Of a stretch of 64,000 bases of DNA, positions 29,910 to 38,837 are shown one piece after another. The notes beneath the pieces are model-generated. The model saw only the letters and a program-made list of their open reading frames with translations. It had not been told where the DNA came from and searched no databases. The translations under genes and the position numbers were made by a program. This DNA comes from PALSA-693 sp963834725 (GTDB lineage Bacteria > Actinomycetota > Acidimicrobiia > Acidimicrobiales > Palsa-688), in the NCBI GenBank assembly GCA_963834725.1, contig CAWICN010000001.1, positions 2,852,001 through 2,916,000 of the forward strand. The letters run 5' to 3'. Numbering within the stretch: position 1 is the first letter of the stretch; every line of letters starts with the position of its first letter.

Positions 29910-31478
29910 TCACGCCGCGGTCAGATCGATCATCTCCTGGCGGGTAGGCCCCTCCCTGGCCCAGCGATTCCGGGGATGGGGGTCGGCGCTGCGGGCCGCG
30001 GCCAGCTCCATGACCCGGCGCAGCACATCAGCTTCGCTCATGAGTTGCTGCGGGGTCGCCAGCAGGTTGACGGCCCGCAGGATGGCGCGGCCGACAATGG
30101 GGTCGTTTGCTCCGAGCCGCACCAGCTGGTCCATCACGCTCGGCGTGCTGGCCGAGCCGGCCTGACCGTCCCGCCGGTACCGGGCCTGCCGGGCCCGATC
30201 GGTCTCGACCGAGATGTCGTACCACGGCTCGGTCTGCTCCCGGCAGGCATCCTCGTACGCCCGCGCCCGGGCAACCGGGTCAGCCGGGTGAGCGGTGATG
30301 GCATCGGTCACGGCGACCGCCTGGACCAGCGCCAACGAGCAGCCCCGGCCGTAAATGGGGTTGGTGCAGGTGTGGGCGTCACCGACGGCATGGAAGCCGA
30401 GCACGAGCGGTCCGCCATCAGCACCGATGAACCGACGGATCCGGTTGAACAGCCCACCCATGCGGTGCACCGGCCCGTCAGGTATCAGCTTCGACACCAG
30501 GCCCGCCGGCAGGGGCAGCGCCCGCGCCGCCCGGTCGAAGGCGGCCGGGTCGAGCAACTGCGACCTCAGCGCGTCATCGGTCGCGCCAATGGCCATCGTC
30601 AGCGAGAACGCGCCCTGATCCGCCGGCACGGCCAGATAGAACAGATAGCCCAGATCTCCGGCCAGCCGGACCAACTCCTCGCCCTCGATGACGGCGTTCC
30701 AGCCGGCCCCTGTGCGGTACCAGCGGGTCAGGTAGACGATGCCGGTGTCATGTTCCTCCTCCCCTACCTCGACGCCGAGCGCCGCCAGCCAGCGGGGGAT
30801 GGGGGCTCGCGGGCCGGCAGCGGCCACGACGGTCGCGGCGGGCAGCACTTCGCCCGACGCCAGGCGGACGCCGCCCACGGTGGGACCGGCGGCAGCGACG
30901 GCAGCAGCGGTGTCACGGCCCGCGCCCCCGCCGGCGCCGGCAACCAACGAGGCAACCACCTCACCACCGCGCAGGGTCAGCGAGGGCTCCGCGGCCGCGG
31001 CCCGGCGCAGGGCCCAGTCGAGCGTGGTCCGCCGCGCCAGCAGGACCCGGAGATCAGCATCCTCTGGGCGCCGGTCCTCGAAGCGGTCACTGAGGTCGAC
31101 TTCCACTCCGCCGGCCGCCACCAGAGATTCCAGTACGTCGGGGAACCGTTCCCGGGTCGTCGCAGTCAACCGGGCCAGCAGGCCATGGGTGTGATGCACC
31201 TGGGGCGCACCCCTTCGGGCCAGCGAGAAGGCGGCGTCGGGGCGGTCCGCCGGCAGGAGCTGGTCGCGATCAAGGACGACCACGGGCCGCCCGGCCCGGG
31301 CGAGCCCGAGCGCGGCGCCAAGGCCGGCCACCCCTCCCCCGATCACGACGACCCCCCTTCCTTCATTGGTAGGGGATGGATTGGCATTGGTAGGGGATGG
31401 ATTGGCATTGGTAGGGGATGGATTGGCATTCGTAGGGGATGGATTGGTAGGGGATGCTGCCAACCCGAAGCCTCCCAT
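29910..31478 (-). CDS. FAD-dependent oxidoreductase with a repeat-extended N-terminus
   Basis: 522 aa from ATG 31478. The dinucleotide-binding motif is VVVIGGGVAGLGAALGLARAGRPVVVLDRD, and a second FAD motif is VLGFHAVGDAHTCTNPIYGRGCSLALVQAVAV, typical of group A flavin monooxygenase or geranylgeranyl-reductase-like proteins. I cannot name the substrate. Before the Rossmann motif there is a run of NPSPTNA heptapeptides encoded by a 21-bp array. The native start may be just after it, since homologues usually begin about five residues before GGGVAG. The acyl-CoA synthetase gene ends 109 bp upstream on the same strand, so a lipid substrate is possible. Confidence 0.85.
   Translation of the reverse strand: MGGFGLAASPTNPSPTNANPSPTNANPSPTNANPSPTNEGRGVVVIGGGVAGLGAALGLARAGRPVVVLDRDQLLPADRPDAAFSLARRGAPQVHHTHGLLARLTATTRERFPDVLESLVAAGGVEVDLSDRFEDRRPEDADLRVLLARRTTLDWALRRAAAAEPSLTLRGGEVVASLVAGAGGGAGRDTAAAVAAAGPTVGGVRLASGEVLPAATVVAAAGPRAPIPRWLAALGVEVGEEEHDTGIVYLTRWYRTGAGWNAVIEGEELVRLAGDLGYLFYLAVPADQGAFSLTMAIGATDDALRSQLLDPAAFDRAARALPLPAGLVSKLIPDGPVHRMGGLFNRIRRFIGADGGPLVLGFHAVGDAHTCTNPIYGRGCSLALVQAVAVTDAITAHPADPVARARAYEDACREQTEPWYDISVETDRARQARYRRDGQAGSASTPSVMDQLVRLGANDPIVGRAILRAVNLLATPQQLMSEADVLRRVMELAAARSADPHPRNRWAREGPTRQEMIDLTAA
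31366..31455. repeat. 21-bp tandem repeat at the 5' end of the FAD oxidoreductase gene
   Basis: About four units of ggtaggggatggattggcat, period 21 bp, the last diverged. The translated heptapeptide is Asn-Pro-Ser-Pro-Thr-Asn-Ala, directly in front of the FAD-binding motif. The period keeps the reading frame. Confidence 0.95.
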
Positions 31479-31587
31479 CTGCCGGCGACGACCACGCCAA
31501 CCTACAAGGTGGCTTGCGCATCGCCCGGCCGGGCGTGCCCAATGAAGTGGGCGACCGGGTGGCCAACCGACGCGGCCCGGTTTCGTT

Positions 31588-33222
31588 CTAGGGGGCCCGG
31601 CGGTCGGCAAACCGGTCCCGCAGGTCCTTCTTGGAAAACTTGCCCACCGACGTCTTCGGCACCTCGTCGATGAACTCGACCTGGTCGGGGAGCCACCATT
31701 TGGCCACTCGTGGCGTGAGCCACTCGATGATGTCGTCCCGAGTCAGGCTGGCGCCAGGTTTCAACACCACGCAGGCGAGGGGCCGCTCCATCCACCGGTC
31801 GCTCGGCACCGCGATCACCGCGGCCTCCGCCACATCCGGATGCGCCATCAGGTGGTTCTCGAGCTCAACCGATGAGATCCATTCGCCCCCCGACTTGATG
31901 AGGTCCTTGGTGCGGTCGACCAGACGGACATAGCCGTCCGGGCTCACCGCCCCGACATCTCCAGTCCGCAACCAACCGTCAGCGGTAAACGACGGTGCCC
32001 CCCGTTCATCGTTGTAATAGCTCCGGGCGATCCAGGGGCCCCGCACCTGCACCTCACCGCTTACCTGGTCGTCCCAGGCCAGCACCGTCCCGCTGTCGGG
32101 CTCAGCGATCCGCAGTTCCACGAGCGGCACCGGGATGCCAACGGAGGCCCGGACGTCGGCCAGCTCCTCCTCCGATGAGGCAGCCTCCTGGCGCTCCCGG
32201 CGGACACGGGCGACCGTGGCGAGAGGACTGGTCTCGGTCATGCCCCACGCCTGGAGGATCGGCAGCCCGACGTCGCGCCGGTACGCCTCCGACAGCGCCT
32301 TCGGGACGGCAGATCCCCCGCAGAGGATGGTCCGCAGCCGGTGGGGCTGCCCGGCCAGGAGCGGTCGCACTCCCATCCAGATGGTCGGCACACCGGCGGC
32401 CATGGTGACTTCCTCACCGAGAATCAGGTTGGTGACCGATTGAGGAGAAAGATCGGCCCCGCTGAACACCAGCTTGGACCCGGCCATCACCGCCGCCTGG
32501 CAAAGCCCCCAGGCGTTGGCGTGGAACATGGGGACCACCGGGAGGATCACGTCCGCCTCGCTCACGGCCAAAGCATCCGCGAGGCAAGCGCCCATTGAGT
32601 GCAGGACTACCGACCGATGGGAGTACAGCACGCCCTTCGGATCACCGGTGGTCCCGCTCGTGTAGCACATCGACGCCGCCCTGTTCTCGTCCGTGACGGT
32701 GTCGAAGGCGTGTGGAGCAGCGGCCGCTATCAGTTTCTCGTAATCGACGATGCGAGGGTCATCTGGGACCTCCGCCGCCCCGGGGCCATCCCCACAGTCG
32801 TCCATCACTATCACGTGGCGGACTGTTTTGCAGTCATCGATGTGAGGCCACAGGATCGGGAGCAGGCTGCGGTCGGCGAAGATGACCTCGTCCTCGGCGT
32901 GGTTCGCGATATAGACGAGCTGGTCGGCAAAGAGCCGGATGTTGAGGGTGTGAAGCACCCGTCCGGTGCATGGCGCGGCAAAGTAGAGCTCGAGGTGGCG
33001 AACGCTGTTCCAGGCGAACGTCGCGACGCGACCGTCGGGGGAGACTCCGAGATCGTTGAGCGCGGTGCCCAGTCGCCGGGTTCGCCCGGCCCAGTCCCCG
33101 AAGGTGGTGCGCTCGAGGCCGGAAGGGCCGGCCGTGACCACCTGTTTGGTCGGCCACAAGGTCTCGGCGCGCCGGAAGATGCCAGTCACCGTGAGTGGCA
33201 TCTCTTGCATCAACCCCTGCAT
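31588..33222 (-). CDS. Long-chain acyl-CoA synthetase (FadD type)
   Basis: About 544 aa from ATG 33222 (MQGLMQEMPLTVTGIFRRAE). The AMP-binding motif is CYTSGTTGDPKGVLYSHRS. Other family signatures are QAWGMTETSPLATV, DGWLRTGDVGAVSPDGYVRLVDRTKD and the terminal catalytic Lys in VPKTSVGKFSKKDLR. It activates fatty acids (medium or long chain) to acyl-CoA. The frame extends 40 codons upstream, but that part overlaps the divergent small gene and is not conserved. Neighbouring WS/DGAT, enoyl-CoA hydratases and EtfD-like protein fit fatty-acid metabolism. Confidence 0.95.
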   Translation of the reverse strand: MQGLMQEMPLTVTGIFRRAETLWPTKQVVTAGPSGLERTTFGDWAGRTRRLGTALNDLGVSPDGRVATFAWNSVRHLELYFAAPCTGRVLHTLNIRLFADQLVYIANHAEDEVIFADRSLLPILWPHIDDCKTVRHVIVMDDCGDGPGAAEVPDDPRIVDYEKLIAAAAPHAFDTVTDENRAASMCYTSGTTGDPKGVLYSHRSVVLHSMGACLADALAVSEADVILPVVPMFHANAWGLCQAAVMAGSKLVFSGADLSPQSVTNLILGEEVTMAAGVPTIWMGVRPLLAGQPHRLRTILCGGSAVPKALSEAYRRDVGLPILQAWGMTETSPLATVARVRRERQEAASSEEELADVRASVGIPVPLVELRIAEPDSGTVLAWDDQVSGEVQVRGPWIARSYYNDERGAPSFTADGWLRTGDVGAVSPDGYVRLVDRTKDLIKSGGEWISSVELENHLMAHPDVAEAAVIAVPSDRWMERPLACVVLKPGASLTRDDIIEWLTPRVAKWWLPDQVEFIDEVPKTSVGKFSKKDLRDRFADRRAP

Positions 33223-33332
33223 CCGGTCTCCCCTCTCTGGTGCCCCCCGAATGCCTGCATGATCGCGCGTCGGTCCCGTTCGTGTTGGTCCGAACACGAC
33301 ATAGCGAGCCACTCGGGGGGTAAAACGCCGGT

Positions 33333-33560
33333 ATGGAGTCATTCGAGGTGCAGATCGCAGGGGCCACCGTCCTCGTCGAAATCGACGATCCGGACAGCCC
33401 TAACTGGAAAGGGGCTGTTGTCGAAGGTGCGGCCCTGGAGGGCGGCGAGGTGACTGTCCACCTGCAGGGGCGCGACGGCGAGCGGACGAGTCGCGCACGC
33501 GTGATCACAACCGGCCCCTATGAGCCGCCCGTCCTTGAAGGCCTTGAAGCTTTCCACTAG
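33333..33560 (+). CDS. Small hypothetical protein divergent from the acyl-CoA synthetase
   Basis: 75 aa, unrecognised, acidic, with beta-strand-like spacing (FEVQIAGATVLVEIDDPDSPNW, GEVTVHLQGRDGERTSRARVITTG). ATG 33333 follows a GGGGGG tract by about 14 bases. Its base composition and third-position GC resemble neighbouring genes, but no motif supports it. Confidence 0.45.
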   Translation: MESFEVQIAGATVLVEIDDPDSPNWKGAVVEGAALEGGEVTVHLQGRDGERTSRARVITTGPYEPPVLEGLEAFH

Positions 33561-33639
33561 AGGCCTTGGCCCGATAGAACGTAGAAGTTTGTAACGCTCG
33601 GACACTCGAGCCGAGCTATCCGGGCCAACGAAAGTCAGG

Positions 33640-34410
33640 TCATCCCGCCGCAGCTGCGGACGGCCGCCGAGACGGCACGAGGGTCTGGACCGGCAGCGAG
33701 CGGCGCCGGCCGGATTCGATGGTCAGGCGGGTCTTGCCCGCCCCGCCCGGTCCCACCAGTGTCACCAGCCGCCCCTCGCCCATCCGGACGGCCAGGGCGT
33801 CGATCTCGGCCTGGCGGCCTACGAACGTGGTCAAGGCGGCGGGCAGATGGTCCGACCGGCCCCGCTCGCCTCGAAGGGCGGGGAACTCCCGCCGAAGCCC
33901 GGCCTGGACCACCTGGTACAGGCGCTCCGGGCGAGCCATCCCCCGCAGCTGCTACTCGCCCAACTCCACCGTGTCGAACCCAGCGAGCAGGCCGGCGGTC
34001 ACCGTCGAGATCAGAATCTGGCCCCCATGGGCCAGGGCCATGATTCTGGCTGTGCGGTTCACGTTCGGGCCGAAGTAGTCGGCGTCGCGCTCGACTGCCT
34101 CGCCGGTGTGCACCCCCATCCGCACCCGCAGCCCGACCGAAGCCCACTCATCGCCGGTGAACGACTCTTGCAGTTTCACCGCCGCCGCCACCGCCTCCGA
34201 GGCCCGCTGAAACGCCACCCCGAAACCGTCGCCCGCGGTGGCGAACACGTATCCGTCGTGACCGTCCACCACCGTGTGGACCAGCTTGTCGTGGGCGGCC
34301 AACAGCGCCTCGGTAGCCGACGTGTCCGCCTCCCAACGCTGGGTGCTTTCCTCGATATCGGTAAAGAGAAACGTCACCGTCCCCGTCGGCCTCGCCACTG
34401 GTGGCGACAA
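33640..34410 (-). pseudogene. Decayed nucleotide cyclase/ATPase regulator, copy 1
   Basis: The first 152 codons from 34410 encode a class III cyclase homology domain: GTVTFLFTDIEESTQRWE, GYVFATAGDGFGVAFQ, VRMGVHTGEAVERDADYFGPNVNRTARIM. A TAG at about 33954 interrupts the frame (ELGE-stop-QLRGMARPERLYQV). The same frame then continues into the ATPase domain with LVTLVGPGGAGKTRLTIES (P-loop) and stops about 20 residues later. Intact relatives (cyclase plus AAA ATPase plus TPR, with or without LuxR) exceed 900 residues, so this is a remnant missing most of the ATPase and all later parts. It faces a second decayed copy across about 70 bp. Confidence 0.85.
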
Positions 34411-34480
34411 TACTCATCGCAGCAGTTCAGCGCCTTGAGCAGCGATTTTTGCCATAATAACGTTGAGCGGAGGGAGTGGG

Positions 34481-35550
34481 ATGCGGGAGCCGCCGTCGGG
34501 CACGGTAACGTTTCTGATCACAGACATCGAAGGTTCGACGCGCCGATGGGAGCACGATCCGGTGGCGATGCGGTCGTCGCTCGTGCTGCATGACGGGGTG
34601 TTGCGCGCCGCTGTCGAGGACAATGGTGGCTTCCTGTTCAAGCACACGGGCGACGGGATCTGTGCCGCGTTTTCCTCCGGCAATGCCGCGGTGGCCGCCG
34701 CTATTGCCGCCCAGCAGCGATTGGAATTGCCGGTGCGGATGGGTTTGGCCACCGGCACGCCGAACCGCGGGACGGCGATTATTTCGGTCCTGTCTTGAAC
34801 CGGGCGGCCCGGGTGATGGGGGCCGGGCATGGCGGCCAGATTCTGTTGAGCGCGTCCACCGCGGGAATAGTAGATGGGGTTGATAAAGGGTCCTTGGATT
34901 GGCCATGACCCTCTACGCCCTGCCGAATGCGGGGCGGACGGATCGGGCCCGAGCGGTCGCCGAGGACACCGTAGCCATCGTGCGTGCCTATGTGGCAATC
35001 CGTGGGTGATCGCCTTCGCACTCGATGGGTACGGTCGAGCATTCACCGAAACTGATCCCGATCTGGCTTTGACCGTTCTGCGCCAAGGACTCGAATACAC
35101 GCGGGAGCATCGCCTACGGCTGTTCGAGGCCTTCTTCGCCCGGGATGTCGCCGCGCTCGAAACGGTGAGCGGGGATGTCGATCAGGCGCTGACCCTCTTC
35201 GACAGCAACATCGACTCGCTACACCGAACCGGCAGCCTGGCCCATCTGGCGTCCACAATTGCGAACCTGGCCGTGTTCTTCGACCGCATCCACCAGACGG
35301 AGATCGCCGCCACCCTGTACGGCGCGACCCACCGCGACGCCACCATTACCCGGGTGGCCAGCCTGGCTGCCGTCGTCGACCACCTTCGTGAGGAGCTGGG
35401 CCAGACCGCCTTCGATCAGTGTCTGGCCGCGGGCGCGGCCATGGATTCTGCCGACGTCGTCCAGTACGCACGGCGGCAAATCCGGCTGGCCCGCGCCGCC
35501 GAGTCCCCCCCGCGGCCCGATACCGCCAGGTTGTCACCTGAGGGAGTTGC
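34481..35550 (+). pseudogene. Decayed nucleotide cyclase/ATPase/TPR regulator, copy 2
   Basis: ATG 34481 has a good GGAGGG box and begins MREPPSGTVTFLITDIEGSTRRWE, with FKHTGDGICAAFSS. The frame breaks near 34765, and DYFGPVLNRAARVMGAGHGGQILLS continues in another frame up to a stop near 34908. The ATPase domain is absent. From about 34910 a TPR-like C-terminal section follows across further breaks: TDRARAVAEDTVAIVRAY, then NPWVIAFALDGYGRAFTETDPDLAL through VVQYARRQIRLARAAE. So the two ends of a large regulator are present but its middle (the nucleotide-binding ATPase) is lost. The tail runs in frame into the kinase-like remnant that follows. Confidence 0.85.
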
Positions 35551-36551
35551 CATGGACCGAACTGTTCCCGGGCTGGTGCTGCCCAGAGGTATCGACGACG
35601 TCGACACCTCATTCGTGACCGACGTCCTGCGCAGCCGCGGGGTGATTGCTGCGAGCAACCGGGTGGTACACCAGGAGGAGGCGGACGTCGGTATGACGGC
35701 CGGCTACTTTTCGTCGATCAAGAAGGTCAAATGCACCTACAGCGAGGTCACAAACAAGCCAAACTGCTTCGTCGTCCAGAGTTGGCCGCCCTTCGAGCTT
35801 CTGCCCAGGGACGAAATCGAAGCCATGTTCGTCAAGGACATCAGCGCGTACTCTTTCCAGGCCGACAACTTTTTCCCCCGGCCGCACGCCTACCTCGCGA
35901 CCTTCGACAAGCAGAACGACGGCTGGGTACTGGTGATGGAGGACGCCGATACCTTTGGTGTGCACAAGGTGCACGAAGTCGAGATGACGGCCGACGATGT
36001 ACACCGCGAAAGGCGACAACATTTTCTTCTGCACGCCCAGCGACCGCTTCCCGGACGGATGGCTGTGCATTGACTTCCAGTGCATGTTCCTCGGCCCCGT
36101 CCCATCCGACCTGGCCTACTTGATGAGCAGTGGTTCAGTGTTGCCGGACGTGTATTCGGGCGACAGCCTGCCCGGCATCCTGCGAGCCTATTACGACCGG
36201 TTCATGGCCAAAACACAAATCTACAAAGATTACCGTTACGACACATTCTTGCGCGAGTTCATGACGATGACGACCATTGTCTTCCTCGACTACGTGGGTA
36301 TGGGGGCGCCCATCTGGCGACAGGGCGCGTTCTCGAACGCCCGTGGGGCGCGCATCGAGCTCGGCGGCCGTGGCGCCACAGAGGCGGACCTGCCTCCTCA
36401 GGAACTTCGCCAACGGATGTGGTCGACCAAAGTGATCGCGAACCTCGGCTCGCTCTACCAGGAGTTCGGACTATTCGACTACATCAAGGGCCTGCCCGAG
36501 AATCTCCACGGACTGGGCCAATGGACCGAGCTCCCGAGCCATCTACGCTGA
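35551..36551 (+). pseudogene. CHK/EcKinase-like phosphotransferase with an internal deletion
   Basis: ATG 35551 (GAGGGAG box upstream) gives LVLPRGIDDVDTSFVTDVLRSRGVIAASNRVV and VMEDADTFGVHKVHEVEMTADDV, the N-lobe of ecdysteroid-kinase-like phosphotransferases common in actinomycetes. At about 35998 the frame changes and the sequence resumes at KGDNIFFCTPSDRFPDGWLCIDFQ, normally part of the catalytic HGDLRGDNI loop in the C-lobe. Roughly 100 or more residues between, including the catalytic HGD motif, are missing. The C-terminal part to 36551 is open and conserved. I infer one ancestral kinase gene with an internal deletion, probably inactive. An alternative is two short proteins, less likely. 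Confidence 0.78.
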
Positions 36552-36613
36552 ACCAGGGTCGGTTCCGCAGACCCCTCAGCGCTGATCGAGGTCCAGCCGT
36601 ACGCTGGTCAGCC

Positions 36614-37357
36614 ATGTCGCTGCTGGATCCATCGCCCGCTGCCGTCGCTGCGCTCGCTCCCACCGGCATGCTGCGCGCCGGCATAAACCTCAGCAACTTC
36701 CTGCTCGTCACCGGGCGAGAGCCGGACGGCTCGCCCCAGGGAGTGTCACCTGACATGGCCCGCCAACTCGGCCGGCGCCTCGGCGTCGAGGTGACACTGG
36801 TGCCGTACAAGTCGCCAGGGGAACTGGCCGATGCCGCAACCGACGATGCCTGGGACGTCGGCAACATCGGCGCCGAGCCGGCCCGCGCCACCGCGATCGC
36901 GTTCACCGCCGCCTACTGCGAGATCGACTGCACCTACCTGGTCCCCCCGGGCTCGCCGATCACGAGCATTGACGAGGTCGACCGTCCGGGCATCCGAGTC
37001 GCGTCTGCCCCGCGGGCCGCCTATGACCTGTGGTTGGAACGCAATATCAAGCATGCCGAGATCGTGCGCCCCGACACGCTCGGCGGCTCCTATGACCTCT
37101 TTGTCGAACAAGGACTCGATGCCCTCGCCGGCCTGCGACCCGCCCTCATCAAGGAGGCGGAGCGACTGCCAGGTTCACGTCTCATCGACGGGAAGTTCTC
37201 CTCGGTGCAGCAAGCGATGGGCACGCCCCGCGGCCGCGATAATGCCGGCTTCGCCTACCTGAGCGCGTTCGTGGAGGAGATGAAGGCGATCGGCTACGTG
37301 GCCGAGCGGATCGCCGTGCATGGCGTGATCGGGCTAAGCGTCGCCCCACCTGCCTAA
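36614..37357 (+). CDS. Solute-binding-protein-like domain without a signal peptide
   Basis: 247 aa from ATG 36614. The fold signature is of family 3 periplasmic binding proteins: GMLRAGINLSNFLLVTGREPDGSPQGVSPDMARQLGRRLGVEVTLVPYKS, AFTAAYCEIDCTYLVPPGSPI, FVEQGLDALAGLRPAL. It lacks a signal peptide, lipobox or transmembrane segment, and no ABC permease or ATPase is adjacent, so transport is not supported. It may be an intracellular ligand-binding protein or a related enzyme. It follows the kinase remnant by 62 bp. Confidence 0.82.
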   Translation: MSLLDPSPAAVAALAPTGMLRAGINLSNFLLVTGREPDGSPQGVSPDMARQLGRRLGVEVTLVPYKSPGELADAATDDAWDVGNIGAEPARATAIAFTAAYCEIDCTYLVPPGSPITSIDEVDRPGIRVASAPRAAYDLWLERNIKHAEIVRPDTLGGSYDLFVEQGLDALAGLRPALIKEAERLPGSRLIDGKFSSVQQAMGTPRGRDNAGFAYLSAFVEEMKAIGYVAERIAVHGVIGLSVAPPA

Positions 37358-37486
37358 TCGGTCGCACCGCGTGGCCAGCATCGCAGCGGCGCACCGGCGG
37401 TTGACTACCCCGCCAATGGCCGGCATGCGACCCCTACGCTCGCCAGCGGGGACCCTTTCCAGTGTGGCCGTGGTAGATAGTTAGCC

Positions 37487-38656
37487 GTGGTTAGCAGGAG
37501 GTCCAATGTTCGGGCGGGTTTCCGCCGCGGGATGGCCTTAGCCAGCGTGGCGTTGCTGGTCGCCGCATGCAGCTCGAGCCCGACGAAACCGCCGCGCAGC
37601 CAGGTCACCGTCACTACGAAGCCGTCGAGGTCGACCTTCACGACCTCCGGCGGTTCGGTCTCGCCGGTGTGGCTGTGCCAACCGGGGGCTTCCCCTGATC
37701 CGTGTGCGTCTGACCTGGACGCCACCATCGTCACGTCCACTGGCGCCCGCTCGCTCCAACCAGCTTCGGCGGCGGCCAACTCAGCTTTCGACTGCTTCTA
37801 CGTATATCCCACCGTCAGTGAGGAGGACGGGCCCAACGCCGACCTGACCATCCAGCCGGCCGAGACTGACGTAGCCATGGCCCAGGCCGCCAGGTTCTCA
37901 TCGGTCTGCCGGGTCTGGGCCCCGATGTACCGGCAGGTAACCCTCTCGGCCCTGCTCACCGGGGGCCTGCCCGCGATCAACACTGCTTATGACAGCCTGT
38001 TGTCTGGCTGGCAGTACTACCTCCAGCACCTCAACGCCGGGAGACCATTTATCCTCATCGGCCATTCCCAGGGCGCGGCCATGCTCATCAGGCTCATCGC
38101 CGAGCAGATCGACCCCAATCCATCCGTGCGGAAACGGCTGGTCACCGCCATCCTGGCCGGCGGGAACCTCCAGGTCCCCACCGGCAAGACCGTCGGCGCC
38201 ACCTTCCACAACATCCCGCTCTGCACCTCCACTTCGATGCCCGGTTGCGTAATCGCCTACTCGACCTTTGGTACCCAGCCGCCCTCCGACTCCCTTTTCG
38301 GCCGTCCCGGCGCCGGAGCCAGCCTCATGTCGCTGCAGCTCACTACGGCCGGCCAACAGGTGGCGTGCGTCAATCCGGCCAGCATCGCCGGCGGTACAGC
38401 GGGTCTTTCGCCGTACTTCCCTCAGGGAGGCTCGGTCGCCTGGGTCACCTACCCACATCTGTACACCGCATCTTGTGACACCGCTAACGGCGCCACGTGG
38501 CTCCAGGTCAACACCATCAACGCCGCTGGCGACACCCGCCCCGTGGTCACTGCCTCCCTCGGGCCGACCTGGGGTTACCACGCTGACGACATCAACCTGG
38601 CTCTTGGCAACCTTGTCAGCGACGTTGCCGCCCTCGAGGCCGCCCCCCGCCAATAG
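37487..38656 (+). CDS. DUF3089 lipoprotein, alpha/beta-hydrolase-like
   Basis: About 389 aa. A lipoprotein signal (MALASVALLVAAC-S) places the Cys at about residue 28 and suggests export and lipid anchoring. A Ser/Thr-rich linker then leads to a DUF3089 domain with FDCFYVYPTVSEEDGPNADLTI, the nucleophile elbow ILIGHSQGAAM and a late His in TWGYHADDINLALGNLV. Esterase or lipase activity is likely. The start is uncertain: GTG 37487 or ATG 37532 are in frame. A strong AGGAGG box (about 37495) precedes an out-of-frame ATG at 37506, so the 5' end may contain an indel. Confidence 0.86.
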   Translation: MVSRRSNVRAGFRRGMALASVALLVAACSSSPTKPPRSQVTVTTKPSRSTFTTSGGSVSPVWLCQPGASPDPCASDLDATIVTSTGARSLQPASAAANSAFDCFYVYPTVSEEDGPNADLTIQPAETDVAMAQAARFSSVCRVWAPMYRQVTLSALLTGGLPAINTAYDSLLSGWQYYLQHLNAGRPFILIGHSQGAAMLIRLIAEQIDPNPSVRKRLVTAILAGGNLQVPTGKTVGATFHNIPLCTSTSMPGCVIAYSTFGTQPPSDSLFGRPGAGASLMSLQLTTAGQQVACVNPASIAGGTAGLSPYFPQGGSVAWVTYPHLYTASCDTANGATWLQVNTINAAGDTRPVVTASLGPTWGYHADDINLALGNLVSDVAALEAAPRQ

Positions 38657-38837
38657 CCGCCCGCCACCGCCAGGGTGAGATCCGCGCCGTCGACGGGCTG
38701 AGAACCGGTGGCCGGTGACCGACAGCTCGGCCGCAGGCAGTGACCGCACAGTGCTTATCTCGACTTTCGCCAAGGCCGGCAGCTGGTCCGTTATGGGAAC
38801 CGAGCGGCGAGCCTGTCGTCGTGAAATACTCCCTTCC

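Noticed and set aside
29685..31673. 662-codon open frame opposite the FAD oxidoreductase
   Set aside because: Its composition is that of a complementary-strand shadow. The opposite strand has clear FAD-binding motifs.
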